This document shows, piece after piece, positions 27,301 through 36,494 of a stretch of DNA of 64,000 nucleotides (position 1 is the stretch's first letter; the number at the start of each line of letters is the position of its first letter). A model generated the notes under the pieces. The model saw only the letters and a program-made list of their open reading frames with translations. It was not told the origin of the DNA and made no database searches. This DNA is from Streptomyces sp. CBMA291 (GTDB taxonomy: Bacteria > Actinomycetota > Actinomycetes > Streptomycetales > Streptomycetaceae). Location: contig NZ_MSJP01000101.1 of NCBI RefSeq assembly GCF_014596525.1, positions 1-64,000 on the forward strand, in the 5' to 3' direction. Made by a program: the position numbers and the translations under genes.

Positions 27301-28671
27301 ATGATCATCTCCCTTCTGCTGCTCCTCGCGGCCTTCCTCCTCATCCTCGCCAACGGCTTCTTCGTGGCCGCCGAATTCGGTCTCGTGACCGTCGAGCGCG
27401 CCGAAGCCGAACGGGCCGCGGCCGCCGGTGACCGGCGCGCCCGCACCGTCGTCACCGCCCTGCGCGAGCTGTCCTTCCAGCTCTCCGGCACCCAGCTCGG
27501 CATCACGATCACCTCCCTCGTCGTCGGCATGCTCGCCGAGCCCGCGCTCGCCGGACTGCTGCGCGGCCCCCTCCAGGCCACCGGACTGCCCGACAAGGGC
27601 GTCTCCGGGATCGCCGTGGTCATCGGCATGCTGCTCGCCTCCGCCGTCCAGATGGTCGTCGGCGAACTCGTCCCGAAGAACTGGGCGGTCTCCCGGCCGC
27701 TCCAGGTCGCCCGCTTCGTCGCCACCCCGCAGCGCCGCTTCTCTGCCGCCTTCCGACCGGTGATCTCGCTGCTCAACCAGGTCGCGAACCGGCTGGTCCG
27801 ACTCCTCGGCGTCGAACCCACCGAGGAACTGGACTCGGTCCGCACCCCCGGCGAGCTGGTCTCCCTGGCCCGCCACTCGGCCGAGGCAGGCGCCCTCGAA
27901 CAGGACACCGCCGATCTCTTCGTACGGACCCTGTCCCTCGGCGGTCTCACCGCCGAGCAGGTCATGACCCCGCGCGTGAAGGTCAGCGCCCTCCAGTGGC
28001 ACGCCACCGCCGCCGACGTCCTCAACCTCACCCGCGCCACCGGCCTCTCGCGCTTCCCCGTCTACCGGGAGCGCATCGACGAGATCGTCGGCATGGTCCA
28101 CCTCAAGGACGCGCTCGCCGTCGCCCCGCACGCCCGGCTGCGCACCGCCGTCGGCCGGATCGCCGTCCCCCCGCTGCTCGTCCCCGAGTCGCTGCCCGCC
28201 CAGGCCCTCCTGGAACGGCTGCGCAGGGAACAGCCCATCGCGGTGGTCGTCGACGAGTACGGCGGCACGGCCGGAGTCGTCACCCTGGAGGACATCGTCG
28301 AGGAACTCGTCGGCGAGGTCCGCGACGAGCACGACACCCCCGCCGACGGCCGCCCCGAGCTGGCCGCCGCACCCGCCGAGGACGGCCGCCCCGCCTGGGA
28401 CGCCGACGGCTCCTGCCGGGTCCACATCCTGCGCCGGATAGGCCTCGACGTGCCCGACGGGCCCTACGAGACCGTCGCCGGGCTCGTCGCCGACCTCCTC
28501 GGGCGCATCCCCGCCCCCGGGGACCGGGCCGAACTCCCCGGCTGGCGCCTCTCGGTGCGCCAGGTCGACCGCTACCGCGCCGAGCGGGTACGGATCGTCA
28601 GGACGGGCCCGGAGCAGGAGCCCCACGGGGCCGCGCCCTCGGTCCCGGTGGCGGCGGAGGCGGCTCGATGA
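27301..28671 (+). CDS. CNNM/CBS/CorC-domain membrane protein (Mg2+ exporter type)
   Basis: A 456-residue protein. The N-terminal CNNM (DUF21) membrane domain (about 1-190) carries NGFFVAAEFGLVTVERAE and GELVPKNWAVSRP. A CBS pair follows (about 210-330; MTPRVKVSALQW, FPVYRERIDEIVGMVHLKD, VVVDEYGGTAGVVTLEDIVE). The C-terminal CorC/HlyC domain closes the protein (about 345-430). CNNM/MpfA/CorC proteins are linked to Mg2+ (or Co2+) efflux. AGGAGG precedes the ATG. It overlaps the next CNNM gene by ATGA, so the two probably act as a pair. Confidence 0.9.
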   Translation: MIISLLLLLAAFLLILANGFFVAAEFGLVTVERAEAERAAAAGDRRARTVVTALRELSFQLSGTQLGITITSLVVGMLAEPALAGLLRGPLQATGLPDKGVSGIAVVIGMLLASAVQMVVGELVPKNWAVSRPLQVARFVATPQRRFSAAFRPVISLLNQVANRLVRLLGVEPTEELDSVRTPGELVSLARHSAEAGALEQDTADLFVRTLSLGGLTAEQVMTPRVKVSALQWHATAADVLNLTRATGLSRFPVYRERIDEIVGMVHLKDALAVAPHARLRTAVGRIAVPPLLVPESLPAQALLERLRREQPIAVVVDEYGGTAGVVTLEDIVEELVGEVRDEHDTPADGRPELAAAPAEDGRPAWDADGSCRVHILRRIGLDVPDGPYETVAGLVADLLGRIPAPGDRAELPGWRLSVRQVDRYRAERVRIVRTGPEQEPHGAAPSVPVAAEAAR

Positions 28672-29717
28672 GCACCCTTCCGCTTCTGTTCGCCGTCCTC
28701 CTCGTCCTGGCCAACGGCTTCTTCGTCGGCGCCGAGTTCGCGCTCGTCTCCGTCCGCCGCAGCCAGATCGAACCGCTCGGCGGGACCCGCGCCCAGCAGG
28801 TCCTGTACGGCCTCGAACACCTGCCGCAGATGATGGCGGCGGCGCAGTTCGGCATCACCGTCTGCTCGCTGACCCTCGGCGCGGTCGCCGAGCCGACCGT
28901 GGCCCGGCTCCTCGAACCGGTCTTCCACGGGGTCGGGGTCCCGGACGCGCTGATCCATCCGCTGGGCTACGTCATCGCCCTCGCCGCCGTCGTCTTCCTC
29001 CATCTCGTCATCGGCGAGATGGTCCCGAAGAACCTGGCGATGGCGGCGCCGGAGCGGACCGCGCTCTGGCTCGCCCCCGGTCTGGTCGGCTTCGCCCGGC
29101 TCTGCCGGCCGGTGACGGCCGCCCTCGGGGCCTGCGCCCGGCTGGTCCTGCGCCTGTTCAAGGTCGAGCCGAAGGACGAGGTGGAGGCGGTCTTCACCAG
29201 CGTCCAGCTCGGCCGGCTCGTCGAGGACGCGGGCCAGGCGGGCCTGCTCGACCCGGCCGAGCAGGAGCGCCTTGAGGACGCCCTCGTCCTGGGGACGCGC
29301 CCGGTGACGGAGGTGCTCATCGCCCCCGCCTCCCTGGTGACGGTGGCGCCGACGGTCACCCCGCGCGAGATCGAGGAGCTGACCGTGCGCACCGGGTACT
29401 CCCGGTTCCCGGTGTGCGCCGAGGCCCGGGGCACCTTCATGGGCTTCGTGCACGTGAAGGACGTCCTGGATCTGGAGGAGCGGGAGCGGGCGGTGCCCCA
29501 GCGGCTGTGGCGCCCGATGGCGACGGTCCGCGCCGAACTGCCCCTCGACGACGCCCTCACCGTGATGCGCCGGGCCGCCACCCATCTGGCCCAGGTGGTG
29601 GACGCCTCGGGCCGGGTCCTCGGTCTGGTGGCCCTTGAGGATGTCCTGGAGATGCTGGTGGGCGAGGTCAGGGACCCGGCCCACCGCCTCGCCCCGGACC
29701 GGGTGACGGCTGGGTGA
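28668..29717 (+). CDS. Second CNNM/CBS membrane protein, lacks CorC domain
   Basis: A 349-residue paralogue of the preceding protein. Its CNNM domain has NGFFVGAEFALVSVRRSQ and GEMVPKNLAMAAPE, and a CBS pair follows (FPVCAEARGTFMGFVHVKD; VVDASGRVLGLVALEDVLE). The CorC/HlyC C-terminal domain is missing, a clear difference from its neighbour. Coupled translation through ATGA suggests a heteromeric transporter. A strong hairpin follows. Confidence 0.9.
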   Translation: MSTLPLLFAVLLVLANGFFVGAEFALVSVRRSQIEPLGGTRAQQVLYGLEHLPQMMAAAQFGITVCSLTLGAVAEPTVARLLEPVFHGVGVPDALIHPLGYVIALAAVVFLHLVIGEMVPKNLAMAAPERTALWLAPGLVGFARLCRPVTAALGACARLVLRLFKVEPKDEVEAVFTSVQLGRLVEDAGQAGLLDPAEQERLEDALVLGTRPVTEVLIAPASLVTVAPTVTPREIEELTVRTGYSRFPVCAEARGTFMGFVHVKDVLDLEERERAVPQRLWRPMATVRAELPLDDALTVMRRAATHLAQVVDASGRVLGLVALEDVLEMLVGEVRDPAHRLAPDRVTAG

Positions 29718-29728
29718 GCCGGTGGAAC

Positions 29729-29768
29729 GGGGCCGGGCCGGGACGTCGCGACGACCCGGCCCGGCCCC
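29729..29768. terminator. Terminator hairpin after CNNM pair
   Basis: GGGGCCGGGCCGGG and CCCGGCCCGGCCCC are perfect 14-bp arms around a 12-nt loop that is itself self-complementary. It lies between convergent genes. Confidence 0.8.
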
Positions 29769-29799
29769 CTGTTCCGTCGCCGTCCGGGCCGCCCGCGTC

Positions 29800-31722
29800 T
29801 CAGTACCCCGGCGGGGGTTCCTGCTGGGGCCCCCGGTCCGCCGGTCCGCGTCCCGAGAGCACCTCGCCGTACGCCTGCATGAGATCGGCGAGCCGGAGGG
29901 TGGCCAGGTCGTCCCGGGTGGGGGTGCTCGGGTATCCGGAGAGCCGAAGATCGCGGTAGGCGCAGGACTTCTCGTACAGGGTGCGCAGGAAGCGTCCGTT
30001 GCCCAGCTCGTCGATCCAGCCCTGTTCGACGACGTGTCCGCTGATGGAGCGCAGCTCCTCGCGGGCCTCGTCGTCCCAGCCGTCCCCGTTGGCCGCCGCG
30101 AGGACCTCGCCGATGGCGGTCAGCTCCAGTGGCCGGTACGAGGGGAAGTCGACCCGGGTGGTGAACCGGGAGGAGAGCCCGGGGTTGGTGGTGAGCAGCC
30201 GGTCCATGCCCTCGGGGTACCCGGCGAGGATCACCACGAGGTGGTCGCGGTTGTCCTCGGCCCGCTTCAGCAGGACCTGGAGGGCCTCGTCGCCGTAGGC
30301 GTCGCCCTTGCTGTAGCCGGAGTTGGAGAGCGCGTAGGCCTCGTCGACGAAGAGGACCCCGCCGACCGCCGAGTCGATCAGCTCGTTCGCCTTGACGGCC
30401 GTCTGGCCGAGGAACTCGCCCACCAGATCCGCCCGCTGGGCCTCGACGAGATGGTCGCCGCCGAGCAGCCCCAGGGCGTAGAACACCCGTCCGAGGATGC
30501 GGGCGACCGTGGTCTTCCCGGTGCCCGAGGGGCCGGAGAAGACGAAGTGACGTTTGGGAGGCTGGACGGGAAGCCCTTGCCCGGCCCGTAGCCGGGCCAT
30601 CTCCAGCTGCGCCGACAGGGCCTTGACCTGCCGCTTCACCGGTTCGAGACCGACCATGCCCTCCAGTTCGGCGAGGGCTTCGGCGAGCAGGGCCGGATCG
30701 GTGGGTCCCGCGGGGAAGCGCGGGGGTGGCGGCTGGGACGGCAGCGGGGCCTTCTGCCGTACGGTCTCCGGCGGGGTGACGACCGGCACCGGAGGGGGCT
30801 CGGGGGCGAGCCGCAGCCCGTCGCCGAGGGGGCCGCCGGGCTCGGGCTCGGTGCCCGGCGCGGTCTCCACCGCGTCCTGGCCGAACCCGCCGCCGACGGT
30901 GCCGAGGGCGACCGTCGCGAGCCCGGTCGGATCGTCCACGCCGTCGTACCCTTCGAAGCCGTCGTACTCGGCGATGGCGGCGAGCCGGGCGGCGGTGTCC
31001 ATGAACGCCGGGTCGATCCGGTGCACGGCCCGGTAGAGGGGGAGCGCGGCGGCGCTTCGCCCGGTGCCCTCGTGGGCGCGGGCGAGCCAGTAGCGCAGCT
31101 CCTTGCGCTGGGGCTGTTCGCTGCGGCACCGCATCAGGGAGGCCGCGAGCAGCGGCTCGGCCTGCCCGTACATCTCCAGACGGACCCGGGCCATGCCGCC
31201 GAAGAGCCCCGCCTCGATGCCGAGGAGCGGGTCGTCGACCAGGGTCTCGGTGTGCCGGACGAGCTGGTCCCAGTCCTTGACGAGATAGGCGCGGCAGGCG
31301 TGCAGAAACCGCACCTGGGGGTCGGTGTCGACCGGGGGGAGCCCGGCGAGGGCCCGGTCCAGCTCGGGTACGTGGCGCCCGTCGAGCCAGTGGGAGGCGT
31401 GCGCGAGCAGCAGATCGCGCGGGCTCTCCAGGACGGGCTGCACCCACCAGCCGAGCCAGTACCAGGAGTTCAGCGGGCGCCGGTACCGGGACCGCTGCTC
31501 GCCGAAGCGCTCGCGATTGCGGTACATGCGCAGCAGCGCGGTCGTGGTATCGACCCTCAGGGCGTGCAGCCCGAGCCAGGCGTCCGCCATTCCGGGGTCG
31601 GTCCGTACCGCCGCACGGAACTCCTCCTCCGCCTGCGGATAGGCACCCATCGTGTAGGCGTCCACTCCGCGCAACCAGGCTAGCTCGGCGGGGGCCTGCG
31701 CACCCTGCGTGCCGATGTCCAT
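29800..31722 (-). CDS. AAA ATPase of CbxX/CfqX (EccA-like) type
   Basis: A 640-residue protein. The N-terminal part (1-270) is a TPR-like helical domain (YTMGAYPQAEEEFRAAVRTDP; YWLARAHEGTGRSAAALPLYRAVHRIDP). A Pro/Glu-rich linker follows, then a C-terminal AAA domain with Walker A GPSGTGKTTVAR, Walker B GGVLFVDEAYAL and sensor NPGLSSRF. The layout matches EccA of type VII secretion, but no ESX gene is seen nearby, so a type VII role is only a possibility. Family members work as hexameric chaperone-like ATPases. GGGGGA precedes ATG 31722. Confidence 0.87.
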   Translation of the reverse strand: MDIGTQGAQAPAELAWLRGVDAYTMGAYPQAEEEFRAAVRTDPGMADAWLGLHALRVDTTTALLRMYRNRERFGEQRSRYRRPLNSWYWLGWWVQPVLESPRDLLLAHASHWLDGRHVPELDRALAGLPPVDTDPQVRFLHACRAYLVKDWDQLVRHTETLVDDPLLGIEAGLFGGMARVRLEMYGQAEPLLAASLMRCRSEQPQRKELRYWLARAHEGTGRSAAALPLYRAVHRIDPAFMDTAARLAAIAEYDGFEGYDGVDDPTGLATVALGTVGGGFGQDAVETAPGTEPEPGGPLGDGLRLAPEPPPVPVVTPPETVRQKAPLPSQPPPPRFPAGPTDPALLAEALAELEGMVGLEPVKRQVKALSAQLEMARLRAGQGLPVQPPKRHFVFSGPSGTGKTTVARILGRVFYALGLLGGDHLVEAQRADLVGEFLGQTAVKANELIDSAVGGVLFVDEAYALSNSGYSKGDAYGDEALQVLLKRAEDNRDHLVVILAGYPEGMDRLLTTNPGLSSRFTTRVDFPSYRPLELTAIGEVLAAANGDGWDDEAREELRSISGHVVEQGWIDELGNGRFLRTLYEKSCAYRDLRLSGYPSTPTRDDLATLRLADLMQAYGEVLSGRGPADRGPQQEPPPGY

Positions 31723-31888
31723 CGGGTCCCCCACAACCGTCTTCACATGGACGGGATTTGACCTCACCTCGGGGCATCGTACCTGCGCAGGGGGCGCGTG
31801 ATTAAGGAGAAGCGCATGATCCGGAAGCGGTGACCCTGGGTGATCGTCAGGGCTCGCGAAAGGCCCCGGGGAGCGGTCCCGGGGCAGA

Positions 31889-31928
31889 ACGAAGCCCCCG
31901 ATCACGGGGGAACAACCGGGGGCTTCGT
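31889..31928. terminator. Terminator hairpin downstream of P-loop kinase
   Basis: ACGAAGCCCCCG and CGGGGGCTTCGT are perfect 12-bp arms. A second small hairpin, GCGGCTT-CGAA-AAGCCGC, lies at 31936-31953. Both fall in the 308-bp gap between two minus-strand genes, beyond the stop of the kinase-like gene. The rest of the gap (31723-31880) should hold the AAA gene promoter. Confidence 0.75.
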
Positions 31929-32030
31929 GTCTGCGGCGGCTTCGAAAAGCCGCACATTCAGAACGTAAGACCTGTCTGCCCCCCGGGTCAAGCGGAGTTG
32001 AGGCACTCGCGGAAGCGGATGAGGGTTGCC

Positions 32031-32660
32031 TCAGTTCGCGAAGAGACGGCCATCACGGTGGGTGATGATCTGGTCCGTGGCTGCTGCCACGGAGGGCCCG
32101 GGGAGCCATTCGTAACCCTTCCGGCACTCGTGCACCAGGGTGTCGGCGAAGGGCCGGGAGGGGTCGTCGGCGAAATGGCGAGTCTCGGCCACGGTCCAGC
32201 CGTCCCAGAATTCGGCCTGTTCCGGACCGTCCCGATGGCGCCCGCGCACCCAGGAGTCCTCCGCCGCGCGCTCCATCCACAGCAGCCAGGCCAGGAACGG
32301 GCGCACCTCGCGCCGCCCCGCGCCCACGCCCTCGACGAGCACCACCGGGGCGGGCGGGAGCGCCCTGGGCTCCCCGAAACGCCGCAGCCGCCAGTCGTAC
32401 GGACGGTAGGACGCGCTCTCGCCCCGCGAGAGCGGATCGAGCACCTGCTCCCGCAGCCTGCCGGTCCAGCCGAACAACTCCTCGTGCGTGGCGAGGTCGT
32501 CGGTACGGAGCACGGGCGCGCCGCCGAGCGCGGCGGAGAGCCGGGACGCGAGGGTGGACTTGCCGGAGCCCGCGTGCCCGTCGACCGCGACCAGCCGGAC
32601 CGGTCCGCAGGAGGGCGGCAGCCGCAGAAGCGCGTGCGCCGCGCGGTCGAGGTCGTTCAT
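32031..32660 (-). CDS. Uridine-kinase-like P-loop protein
   Basis: A 209-residue soluble P-loop NTPase. Walker A is VAVDGHAGSGKSTLASRLS. RTDDLATHEELFGW and VVLVEGVGAGRREV resemble the substrate and lid regions of uridine kinase/phosphoribulokinase-family enzymes. The actual phosphate acceptor is not identifiable. ATG 32660 begins MNDLDRAAHALLRLPP; an upstream in-frame extension is Pro/Arg-rich and unlike the family. Confidence 0.8.
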   Translation of the reverse strand: MNDLDRAAHALLRLPPSCGPVRLVAVDGHAGSGKSTLASRLSAALGGAPVLRTDDLATHEELFGWTGRLREQVLDPLSRGESASYRPYDWRLRRFGEPRALPPAPVVLVEGVGAGRREVRPFLAWLLWMERAAEDSWVRGRHRDGPEQAEFWDGWTVAETRHFADDPSRPFADTLVHECRKGYEWLPGPSVAAATDQIITHRDGRLFAN

Positions 32661-32915
32661 GGGCCCAGGGTATTGCGGCGCCGGGGGCCGTCCCGTGCCC
32701 GGGGGTGCGGGTCGCCGGGTCGTCCCGCACCCCGGGGGTGCCCGTGTTCGGGGCGGGGCGCGGGGGACCGGTGTGGGCCGGCGAGGTGCCACCACCAGTG
32801 GTGGAGACCCATGTCGGGACGGCGACGCGGGACGAAGTGCTGGCGGAGGCGCGGCGGGAGCCGGGATAGTGGGCCGGGGTTACGCGGTCACGCCTGCCCG
32901 CGCGTTGCTAGTGCC

Positions 32916-33042
32916 TGTCTGTCTGTCTGCCGGTTGCCTGTGCCCGTCCGCCCGTCCGCCCGTCCGCCCGTCCGCCCGCCCGTCCGCCCGCCCGTCCGTC
33001 CGCCCGCCCGTCCGTCCGCCCGTCCGCCCGCCCGTCCGTCCG
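32916..33042. repeat. Pyrimidine-rich CCGTCCGC tandem array
   Basis: GTCTGTCTGTCTG (32917-32929) is followed by about 100 bp of alternating CGTCCGCC and CCGTCCGT units (32943-33042). The strand is almost free of A. It sits within the 506-bp gap between the kinase-like gene and the C39 peptidase, roughly 125 bp before the peptidase start. No gene is supported in this gap. Confidence 0.85.
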
Positions 33043-33166
33043 CACGCCGCCCGTTCCCGTCCTGCCCACCAGCCTGTCGTGCAGTCCACTGCCAGGCATC
33101 CGCCGCCAGCCATCCGCCGTCCGCCACCATCCGCCGTTCGCCGTCTTCGACTGGGGGTCACCGATC

Positions 33167-34546
33167 ATGACCAGTTCCACCCCGCGCAGAACCGTCCTCA
33201 CCGCCGCTCTCGCCGCGGCGGCGGGAACGGCGGCCGCCGCCGCACCCGCCTCGGCAGCCACGGCGCCCGCACCGGCCCCAGGCGCCGGGGGGCACGGTCA
33301 CGCCCCCGCCGCCGGGCTCGTGGACAACCGCTTCTGGTCCTCGTACACGGACTGGCGGTGCGGCAGCGTGGCCGGTGCGAAGGCGGTCGCCGGACACCGC
33401 CCCGGCCTGGTGATCGGCACCCCCGCCGGGCGCACCGACTACACCGACCCGCACACCGGCCGTACCTCCGTCTGGGAGTACGCGAGCTGGACCTCCCCCC
33501 GGTACACCCCGACCGTGCCCGCCACCGAGGTCATCGCCTCGTGGAACGCCCACACGCCCCCCGGGACCTGGCTCCAGGTCGAACTGTCCGGCGAGTACGG
33601 CGACGGCACCGCCATCCCCTGGTACGTCATGGGCCGCTGGGCCTCCGGTGACGGCGACATCCGGCGCACCTCGGTCGACGACCAGACCGACGGTCGCAGC
33701 ACCATCTGGACCGACACCTTCGCGATCGACGACCCGGCGAGCGGCCTGCGGCTGACCTCGTACCGGCTGCGGCTCACCCTCCACCGCGCCCCGGGCAGCG
33801 GTCTGACGCCCACGGTGTGGCGGCTCGGCGCGATGGCCTCGGACATTCCGGACCGCTTCACGGTCCCGGCCTCGGAGCCGGGCGCGTCCAGGGAACTGCT
33901 GGTGCCCCGGTACTCGCAGAACACCCATGTGGGGCAGTACCCGGAGTACGACAACGGCGGCGAGGCCTGGTGCAGCCCGACCTCCTCCGAGATGATCGTC
34001 GAGTACTGGGGCCGTCGTCCCTCGCCCGAGGAACTGGCCTGGGTGAACCCGGACTTCGCCGACCCCCAGGTCTGCCACGCGGCCCGCTTCACCTACGACT
34101 ACCAGTACGCGGGCTGCGGCAACTGGCCCTTCAACGCGGCCTACGCCGCCGCCTACCCCGACATGAACGCGGTGGTCACCCGCCTGCGCTCGCTCACCGA
34201 ACTGGAAGCCCTGATCCGGGTGGGCATCCCGGCGATCACCTCCCAATCCTTCGTCAAGGGGGAGCTGACGGGCGCGGGCTACGGCACCTCGGGTCACCTG
34301 ATGACGGTCATCGGCTTCACACCGGACGGCGACGTCATCGCCAACGACCCGGCGTCCCCGGACAACCAGGCGGTCCGAAGGGTGTACCTGCGAAGGGAGT
34401 GGGAGAACATCTGGCTGCGGACGAAGCGTTATGACGCGAACGGCAAGGTCAGAGGGGGTACGGGCGGGGTCTGTTACCTCTACTGGCCCGACCGGCCGAC
34501 GGCCGCCCAGCGGCGGGTGCTGGGGGAGTCGGGAGTGAGGGCGTAG
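33167..34546 (+). CDS. Secreted C39-family peptidase
   Basis: A 459-residue precursor. The N-terminus TPRRTVLTAALAAAAG looks like a twin-arginine (Tat) signal, with an Ala-rich cleavage region near residue 30. The middle (60-240) is a beta-rich domain. The C-terminal papain-like C39 domain has catalytic Cys269 in EAWCSPTSSEMIVEYWG, His377 in GTSGHLMTVIGF, and Asn393/Asp394 in VIANDPASP. It lacks the ABC exporter part of bacteriocin C39 proteins and acts outside the cell. Substrate unknown. Confidence 0.87.
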   Translation: MTSSTPRRTVLTAALAAAAGTAAAAAPASAATAPAPAPGAGGHGHAPAAGLVDNRFWSSYTDWRCGSVAGAKAVAGHRPGLVIGTPAGRTDYTDPHTGRTSVWEYASWTSPRYTPTVPATEVIASWNAHTPPGTWLQVELSGEYGDGTAIPWYVMGRWASGDGDIRRTSVDDQTDGRSTIWTDTFAIDDPASGLRLTSYRLRLTLHRAPGSGLTPTVWRLGAMASDIPDRFTVPASEPGASRELLVPRYSQNTHVGQYPEYDNGGEAWCSPTSSEMIVEYWGRRPSPEELAWVNPDFADPQVCHAARFTYDYQYAGCGNWPFNAAYAAAYPDMNAVVTRLRSLTELEALIRVGIPAITSQSFVKGELTGAGYGTSGHLMTVIGFTPDGDVIANDPASPDNQAVRRVYLRREWENIWLRTKRYDANGKVRGGTGGVCYLYWPDRPTAAQRRVLGESGVRA

Positions 34547-34639
34547 CCCGTACCTGCTCCCCACTTCCCCCTGGTGCCAGCGGAGTCGGCGGAAACCTGG
34601 CAGCCTTGCGGATCATTGAGCTGCCCGGGAGGACCTGCC

Positions 34640-35761
34640 ATGACCGACACCCTGACGGACTCCGTCGGCGCCGAGGACGACGACGATGCCGCCCGGGAAG
34701 CGGTCGAGCGGGAGCGGGACGAGATACGGGCCTTCGTCAAAGGGCTGAGCGCGGACGACATCAAGTCCGGCAATTGGTTCACCAAGCTCTGCTCCCATGC
34801 CTTGAAGTCCTATACGGACAAGGTCGACTGGCAGTACTTCCAGGAGCGTTACGCGGGTGTCCCCGCCGACGGCATCGTCGACCGGCGGATCAGGCTGGCG
34901 GCCCGGTACGCCGCGCTCGAAGGCGGGCTCTCCGCCGGGGCCTACTCGGCGGCCGTCGTCGCCACCCTCGGCAGCCTCGGCGGGGCCTCCCCGGCGACCG
35001 TGCCGGCCGCCGTCGCGACCCTGATGATCGACGTCGCGTTCATCACCAGGCTCCAGCTCCATCTGGCCTATGACATCGCCGTCCTCTACCGGGTTCCGCT
35101 CGACCTGACGGATCCCGAGGACCTGTGGAAGCTGATCAAGGTCGCCTTCACGATCAAGAGCGGGGAAGTGGTCAGGGGAGGCGTGACCAAGTCGATTCCG
35201 ATGGTCGTACGGCCCCTGGTCAAGCGCTTCTACTCGCGCGGGGTGCTGAGCGCGGCGAAGGGACTTCCCTTCGTCGGCAAGTTCCTCCTCCAGCGCAATG
35301 TCATCAAGATGGGCATCCCCGTCGTCGGGGTCCCCCTCGCGGTGGTGCTCAACCGCTACACGACCCTGCTCGCCGGGCGGCACGCGCAAGCCGTCTTCCG
35401 GAACGAGGCTCGGGTGATCGAGAAGGCCGAGGGCCTCTGCGAGCGGAGCAGGCACCCGCGGTCGATGCTGTGGGTCGCGTGGCTCGTCATCATGGCGGAC
35501 GGGAAGATGACCGATGACGAGACGCTGCTGATGCGGCACTTGGCGCGGCTGGCCCGGGAACGGCACCAGGTCGTCGACGAGCGGCTCACCCAGGTGGTCG
35601 ACCTCGACCCCGAAGAGGTGTGGCGGCGTCTGGACGCCGAGCCGGGGAACCTGGACGACCTGATCGACGTGGCGGAGCAGGTGGCCGGAGTGGACGGCGA
35701 GGTCAACGCGAAGGAGCAGGCCGTGATTTCAGAGCTTCGGCATCGCTGCCGCCGAGCCTGA
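34640..35761 (+). CDS. EcsC/TerB-like protein
   Basis: A 373-residue protein. The middle (about 70-270) is rich in hydrophobic helices (GGASPATVPAAVATLMIDVAFI, VPLAVVLNRYTTLLAGRHAQA) and resembles EcsC. The C-terminal 100 residues (WVAWLVIMADGKMTDDETLLM; AEQVAGVDGEVNAKEQAVI) contain two acidic D-G-x-(hydrophobic) loops typical of TerB/DjlA-like metal-binding helical domains. GGGAGG precedes ATG 34640. Function unknown; tellurite-type or membrane-stress association is only a family hint. Confidence 0.7.
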   Translation: MTDTLTDSVGAEDDDDAAREAVERERDEIRAFVKGLSADDIKSGNWFTKLCSHALKSYTDKVDWQYFQERYAGVPADGIVDRRIRLAARYAALEGGLSAGAYSAAVVATLGSLGGASPATVPAAVATLMIDVAFITRLQLHLAYDIAVLYRVPLDLTDPEDLWKLIKVAFTIKSGEVVRGGVTKSIPMVVRPLVKRFYSRGVLSAAKGLPFVGKFLLQRNVIKMGIPVVGVPLAVVLNRYTTLLAGRHAQAVFRNEARVIEKAEGLCERSRHPRSMLWVAWLVIMADGKMTDDETLLMRHLARLARERHQVVDERLTQVVDLDPEEVWRRLDAEPGNLDDLIDVAEQVAGVDGEVNAKEQAVISELRHRCRRA

Positions 35762-35784
35762 CACCGCTCTGGGGCCCGTCGGAC

Positions 35785-35865
35785 GCTTCGGTTCGCTTGG
35801 TTCGCTTGGATCGCTTGGTTCGTTCGGTTTGCTCACGCCCGTCCGGTCGCTCGGTTCGCTTGTTC
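35785..35865. repeat. 10-bp TTCGCTTGG repeats
   Basis: TTCGCTTGG-type words recur with a 10-bp period (35792-35830) and again near 35850-35862. They begin just after the EcsC/TerB-like gene. Period equals one helical turn. Confidence 0.6.
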
Positions 35866-36308
35866 TGCTCGTGCCGGTCCGTCCGTTCGGTCTCCGCCTC
35901 CGCCTGGCCGTGGCGGCCCGGCAGAGTGCGCCCTTGGCTCGCCCAGAGCGCGAGGACGGCCTGGTAGATGGGCGGATCTACCGATGGCGGGGACAGAGGT
36001 GGCGGGGACAGAGGTGGTGGGGAAGAGGCCGGCGGATGCCCTGGGCCGGGAGGCTCGGGGCGGGCCCGTGGGCGTACGAGCGAGGGCACGGAACGAAAGG
36101 GTCTCGGCGCGGGAGCGCCGGGAGCGGGGTCCAGCGTGGTCATGTTCGGACCAACGCGCTCCGCTGAGCCCGGTCACCGCCGTACGGATTCGAGCGCCAG
36201 TTCACCCAGGAGTGGAGGCGCGCGCCGACGTGCCTGGGGCCGGACGCGCGCGTCCGGCGCGTGGCGCGCGTCCTTCAAGGCCGGGGGACGCCCGGCCACA
36301 CCGACGTA

Positions 36309-36344
36309 CCGGTGCACGATCCCGAGCCCGGGATCGCACACCGG
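36309..36344. terminator. Imperfect hairpin CCGGTG..CACCGG
   Basis: CCGGTG-CA-CGATCCCG and CGGGATCG-CA-CACCGG pair with one 2-bp internal mismatch around a 4-nt loop. It lies about 150 nt beyond the stop of the minus-strand Cys-rich protein and may terminate it. Confidence 0.4.
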
Positions 36345-36494
36345 TGACCACATCGGAAAACGACGGCGACCGCTACGGCCGCGTCAGGAAGGCGGGTGCC
36401 GTCGCGATCGAGGCGCCCCGGAAGCCCTGCGGACAGGTCGGCGACCTCATTCCCCCCGCCGCACCGCCCCCGCGGTGCCGATGAGCCGTACGGC

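Larger units (their letters stand above)
35762..36494. other. 733-bp non-coding gap
   Basis: I see no convincing gene. Besides the 10-bp repeats it holds two copies of GGCGGGGACAGAGGT (35986-36015), a CG-alternating patch near 36215-36275, and a hairpin at 36309-36344. Reading frames here are open by GC bias but show no RBS or recognisable protein. Confidence 0.6.

Noticed and set aside
29800-31722. Type VII secretion cluster
   Set aside because: Only the EccA-like ATPase is present; no EccB-E, WXG100 or mycosin genes nearby.
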